Assembly: GCA_024233085.1 (NCBI GenBank)
Contig: JACKQC010000002.1
Location: 1 to 64,000, forward strand
Length of the DNA stretch: 64,000 nucleotides
Source of the DNA: Akkermansiaceae bacterium
GTDB lineage: Bacteria > Verrucomicrobiota > Verrucomicrobiia > Verrucomicrobiales > DEV007
Reading direction: 5' to 3'
In this document: piece by piece, positions 63,501 to 64,000 of the stretch
Position numbering within the stretch: position 1 is the stretch's first letter
Layout: each line of letters starts with the position of its first letter
Program-made: the position numbers and the translations under genes
The notes under the pieces: generated by a model
Databases searched by the model: none
Seen by the model: the letters and a program-made list of their open reading frames with translations, nothing else
What the model was told of the DNA's origin: nothing

Positions 63501-64000
63501 CAATCAGCCCACCAGCAACGGCGTCGATCTCGGGGACATTCTTCAGATTCAGATCGATCAGCCCCTGCTCGATCTCAACATCATCGGCGACGCCGGTTTC
63601 TCCACGCAAAATAATTTCAACATTCTGGGCGGCGGGATGAACGTCCTTTCCGGAGGGCTCACCAGCCTTCAGGGAGCGTTCGCCGCGGCGGCGGCGGCCG
63701 GCCAGGCCGTCATCATTTCGGTGGACGGGAACCCTGTGATCGCCTTCACGCCTTTTTCGCTGGATGGCTCCGGACTGACCCCCTCGAACCTCGCGGTGGC
63801 GGCCCTGGCCGAGAGCCTCGGGGTGAACGCGAACCTGGAACTGGCCCAGGCGATCGGTTATGACGGCGCCATCTTTCTCTTCATGCCCGACGGCGCCCAC
63901 GCGCTCGACCTGAGCGGCGCTCCCGCCGATCCCAACGTGGTCAACGCTCTTCGGGAAAGCCTCGCCATCGCCGCCGCCCAGGAACTCGCGGCCGCTCTCG
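57565..64000 (+). CDS. Giant filamentous-haemagglutinin-type two-partner-secretion exoprotein (partial)
   Basis: The frame is open from the ATG at 57565 (GAGGA nine bases upstream) to the window edge, at least 2,145 codons. I translated it by eye at the start, the end and through large parts of the middle. A signal segment (SLAWLLCAALIPGLSLRAN) leads to a TPS domain with QIDGALRANGRVYLINPNGV followed by MIGPGGTIDVAGFTAS, the haemagglutinin activity motif. Residues ~553-1380 are tandem ~55-65-residue repeats (GTGG, then N-x-G-I). Residues ~1516-1830 hold four Asp/Gly-rich repeats. It is secreted by a TpsB-type pore not present here. FecR precedes it. A 2,139-codon antisense frame is only a shadow. 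Confidence 0.9.
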   Translation, partial: MNLFREPNRRSLAWLLCAALIPGLSLRANPLGEAVRHGDVQFERLDGQLRVLQHTDKAIIDWESFSIGAGELTEFLQPGARSAALNRVRGASASQIDGALRANGRVYLINPNGVMIGPGGTIDVAGFTASTLDVSDGEFLAGGDLNFRGPSQAGIVNLGRITAFDGDVFLVAATVENAGTISAPNGTVGLAAGNDVLITESGAERVFVRGASGGKKSAGVTNKGTIEANIAELKAHGGNIYAMAINNEGRVAATGVTREGGQIFLRAGGGGTTVRSTGTLKARRADGSGGRIEVDSGPGGKTEIGGEVDASGDTGTGGEILILGDEIDLFSGSLIIADGPTGGGSIFVGGGAGGADETLRNARRVTVGEGARLSANALNAGDGGRIVIFAEGDTTFLGTLSATGGPNGGNGGFAEISGKQSVTIPNLSRQIDLSAVSGAFGTLLIDPVNGAVVDGGLGGSTGNTFTDADIAAFLQSSGNFILETDLAGPDPGDITIAGGVDITWNSANSLTFNAFRDFTMVGSIIASQGTGSVRVDAGRAISLGSSAVISTMDGMVRLGANQGAPQSGNFVGIAVDNAQILSTGAGDITLLGRGGDAGGGNTGIRISGGSQVAASAGGKVTMTGTGGPGSGIANHGIHIVGGSSVSGVDGDLLFTGQGNSDGTAGDSVGVYFQDGGTASTTGTGAININGMGGPGVTNNPGVAFFHSTATATGISTVNGEIHIVGQGGGTGGFNDGIRLENAMSFVRSTGTGNVTFEGTAGAGSPNSAGIALRTGASYGAASHTGTTTFLADTVELGALATITLAGPATASLQSAGDLTIAPLTAMTSMGAGGGATGTLNLTAAELGFLVDGFNSITLGSSTTGTATLGSATYLDPLHVIGNSIVIDGAVSGGDNDLTFDATRNLAANTGASVATTSGNIVLNANQGAPQSGNFIGIALNNATIGSTSGTISLTGTGGDAGDGNTGIRLAGSTAQISSASGNITLTGHGGASTGNFNVGIRVLGDAKILSTGMGAGAATITLNGTGGSDGGSSNTGIYLSGFSTDVKAIDGAIDINGWGGGDGSGSFNHGVLLENLVATIESTGVGSAIGAITIDGTGGNGVGNNIGVVFSGDVSLKTVDADLTVTGTGGSGSGDSNQGIRMDSGAVIESTGTGTEAGTISLIGTGGTGANSNHGIHAHGFGTRIESVDGKISLDGQGGMATADNNFGVFLGNSSTIRSTGTGANAAAIDIKGVGGTGTSLNKGIEFNGLVESIDGDIKIDGTGGGTGPMSEKNRGIEGTGSTSRSTGAGNVTLIGQGGAGDNENDGIQLNGNSVVEVANGALSMTGTAGGTLGMGVFVNSDSESSGSRLTSTGTGSVTVTGTGAGMMAPGVLLDTNANTIGGANAAFATVRSLGGDTILNSPTEANGDVTVEGPEKVVLDGAILSNMGNVSVTGNRIDVNAPVSAAAATGSISLSIDDNGAANDGTIAVNALLTEGGGGLAFNGGAGTADTVTYAGFGGGPIVFDFNDLAGIEILTGPLTPGDELLGPAAASAYDFTGPDSFTVGGVAVTEFENVTAGSNDDTFSFTGGTASLSGHLDGGGGANQLDYSGFPTGVVVNLATGTATAIGGGFSNITGFTGSPVVDTLTGPAAASIFNITGPDTFDVGGVFFINQFENLIGGGEDDVFKFFPGGSLSGFIDGGLAATKNRLDYSGFNAPVTINLGTTPSASATAVGGGFGNVTDFIGSTGATDLFRGPNAGSTYNLTALDAFNTGPFSAKDFENLTGGNAADTFKVSPGAGLTGILTGGGGPDTLDYSGHGASAMVDLGAGQATGFGGFASIEKFIGSGAADTLQATSSADVFNITADNAGNVGGTTFMAFDILRGAGGNDRFNFLNQATLALVDGGPGTDTLFLNDSNLGGTNTYTISANSISRNPTYTFNSVEVIQLLLGPGDDTVNTQAFGGFTQILDGGPGSDTLNVPGLFVDQGSPFGPISFINFNQPTSNGVDLGDILQIQIDQPLLDLNIIGDAGFSTQNNFNILGGGMNVLSGGLTSLQGAFAAAAAAGQAVIISVDGNPVIAFTPFSLDGSGLTPSNLAVAALAESLGVNANLELAQAIGYDGAIFLFMPDGAHALDLSGAPADPNVVNALRESLAIAAAQELAAAL
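59245..61680 (+). repeat. Tandem exoprotein repeats with a 364-codon-spaced duplication
   Basis: Repeats of about 55-65 residues share STG, then G-x-I-T-L-x-G-x-G-G, then N-x-G-I. Two blocks beginning NQGAPQSGNF, at 59245 and 60337, are 1,092 bp (364 codons) apart and nearly identical at the start, showing that a long unit was duplicated before smaller repeats diverged. Confidence 0.75.
62110..63060 (+). repeat. Four Asp/Gly-rich repeats in the exoprotein
   Basis: About four units of ~75-85 residues contain LDYSG, then V-x-x-x-x-G (NLATGTATAIGGGFSNI; GTTPSASATAVGGGFGNV), then D-x-L-x-G and F-E-N-x-x-G-G-x-x-D-D-x-F. They resemble RTX/VCBS-like calcium-binding repeats; calcium binding is inference. 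Confidence 0.65.

Noticed and set aside
57481..63900. A 2,139-codon open frame on the minus strand
   Set aside because: It is antisense to the haemagglutinin-type gene, whose plus-strand frame shows family motifs. The minus frame is low-complexity Arg/Gly/Asp sequence, as expected for a GC-rich shadow.

Overview
This is a GC-rich bacterial chromosome segment, best matched to the PVC superphylum and most likely Verrucomicrobiota. The evidence is an LL-diaminopimelate aminotransferase, a membrane cytochrome c/leucine-rich-repeat protein of the type expanded in Planctomycetes and Verrucomicrobia, a sulfatase paired with sialidase-fold proteins, a PQQ-type beta-propeller protein, a ribose-type ABC importer and a fused CcsBA haem-export protein. 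The phylum call is inference from gene content. No rRNA, tRNA or CRISPR array was seen.

Layout. 0-7.8 kb: the start of an SLC13-type permease, a CstA-type carrier, a PAS/histidine kinase/receiver hybrid, a Gfo/Idh/MocA oxidoreductase, a PfkB sugar kinase and a small methyltransferase. 7.8-15.2 kb is a mobile-DNA island: a REP-associated transposase gene, an NCS2 purine-permease fragment cut at both ends, a complete IS66 element, an AT-richer orphan membrane gene and a complete ISL3 element whose transposase carries a 60-bp in-frame insertion. 15.2-17.4 kb: a secreted protein and dapL, with inverted palindromic repeats between them. 17.5-24.5 kb: a minus-strand run of zinc-ribbon, membrane and AIM24-like genes, several overlapping by ATGA. 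24.6-33.6 kb: a sulfatase divergent from a Tat-exported sialidase-like protein, CcsBA, a lipoprotein and the LRR-cytochrome protein.

33.8-39.3 kb: a ribose-type ABC importer whose ATPase gene is separated from the permease gene by a toxin-antitoxin pair and from the binding-protein gene by a REP/transposase island. 39.5-48.8 kb: an AI-2E family transporter, mutL, a small cytochrome c, an IscA-like protein, a flavin/iron-sulfur membrane protein set, a CBM9-like protein and a VapBC-like pair. 48.8-55.0 kb: a seven-gene minus-strand operon with a PQQ-type propeller, a ketosynthase-like protein that appears to lack its catalytic residues, a KR, an ACP, a halogenase-like flavoprotein and a PagL-like outer-membrane protein. 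55.1-64.0 kb: a secreted sialidase-fold protein, a FecR-domain protein and the first ~2,145 codons of a giant haemagglutinin-type two-partner-secretion exoprotein that runs off the window.

Two dispersed palindromic repeat families cross the window. R1, built around AACAGGGTT and its complement, has seven copies. Three lie in frame inside genes (sulfatase, mutL, ketosynthase-like) and one has itself been split by another inverted-repeat element. R2, built around GGTTGTTCCAACC, flanks the 37.4-kb transposase gene and forms an inverted pair upstream of dapL.
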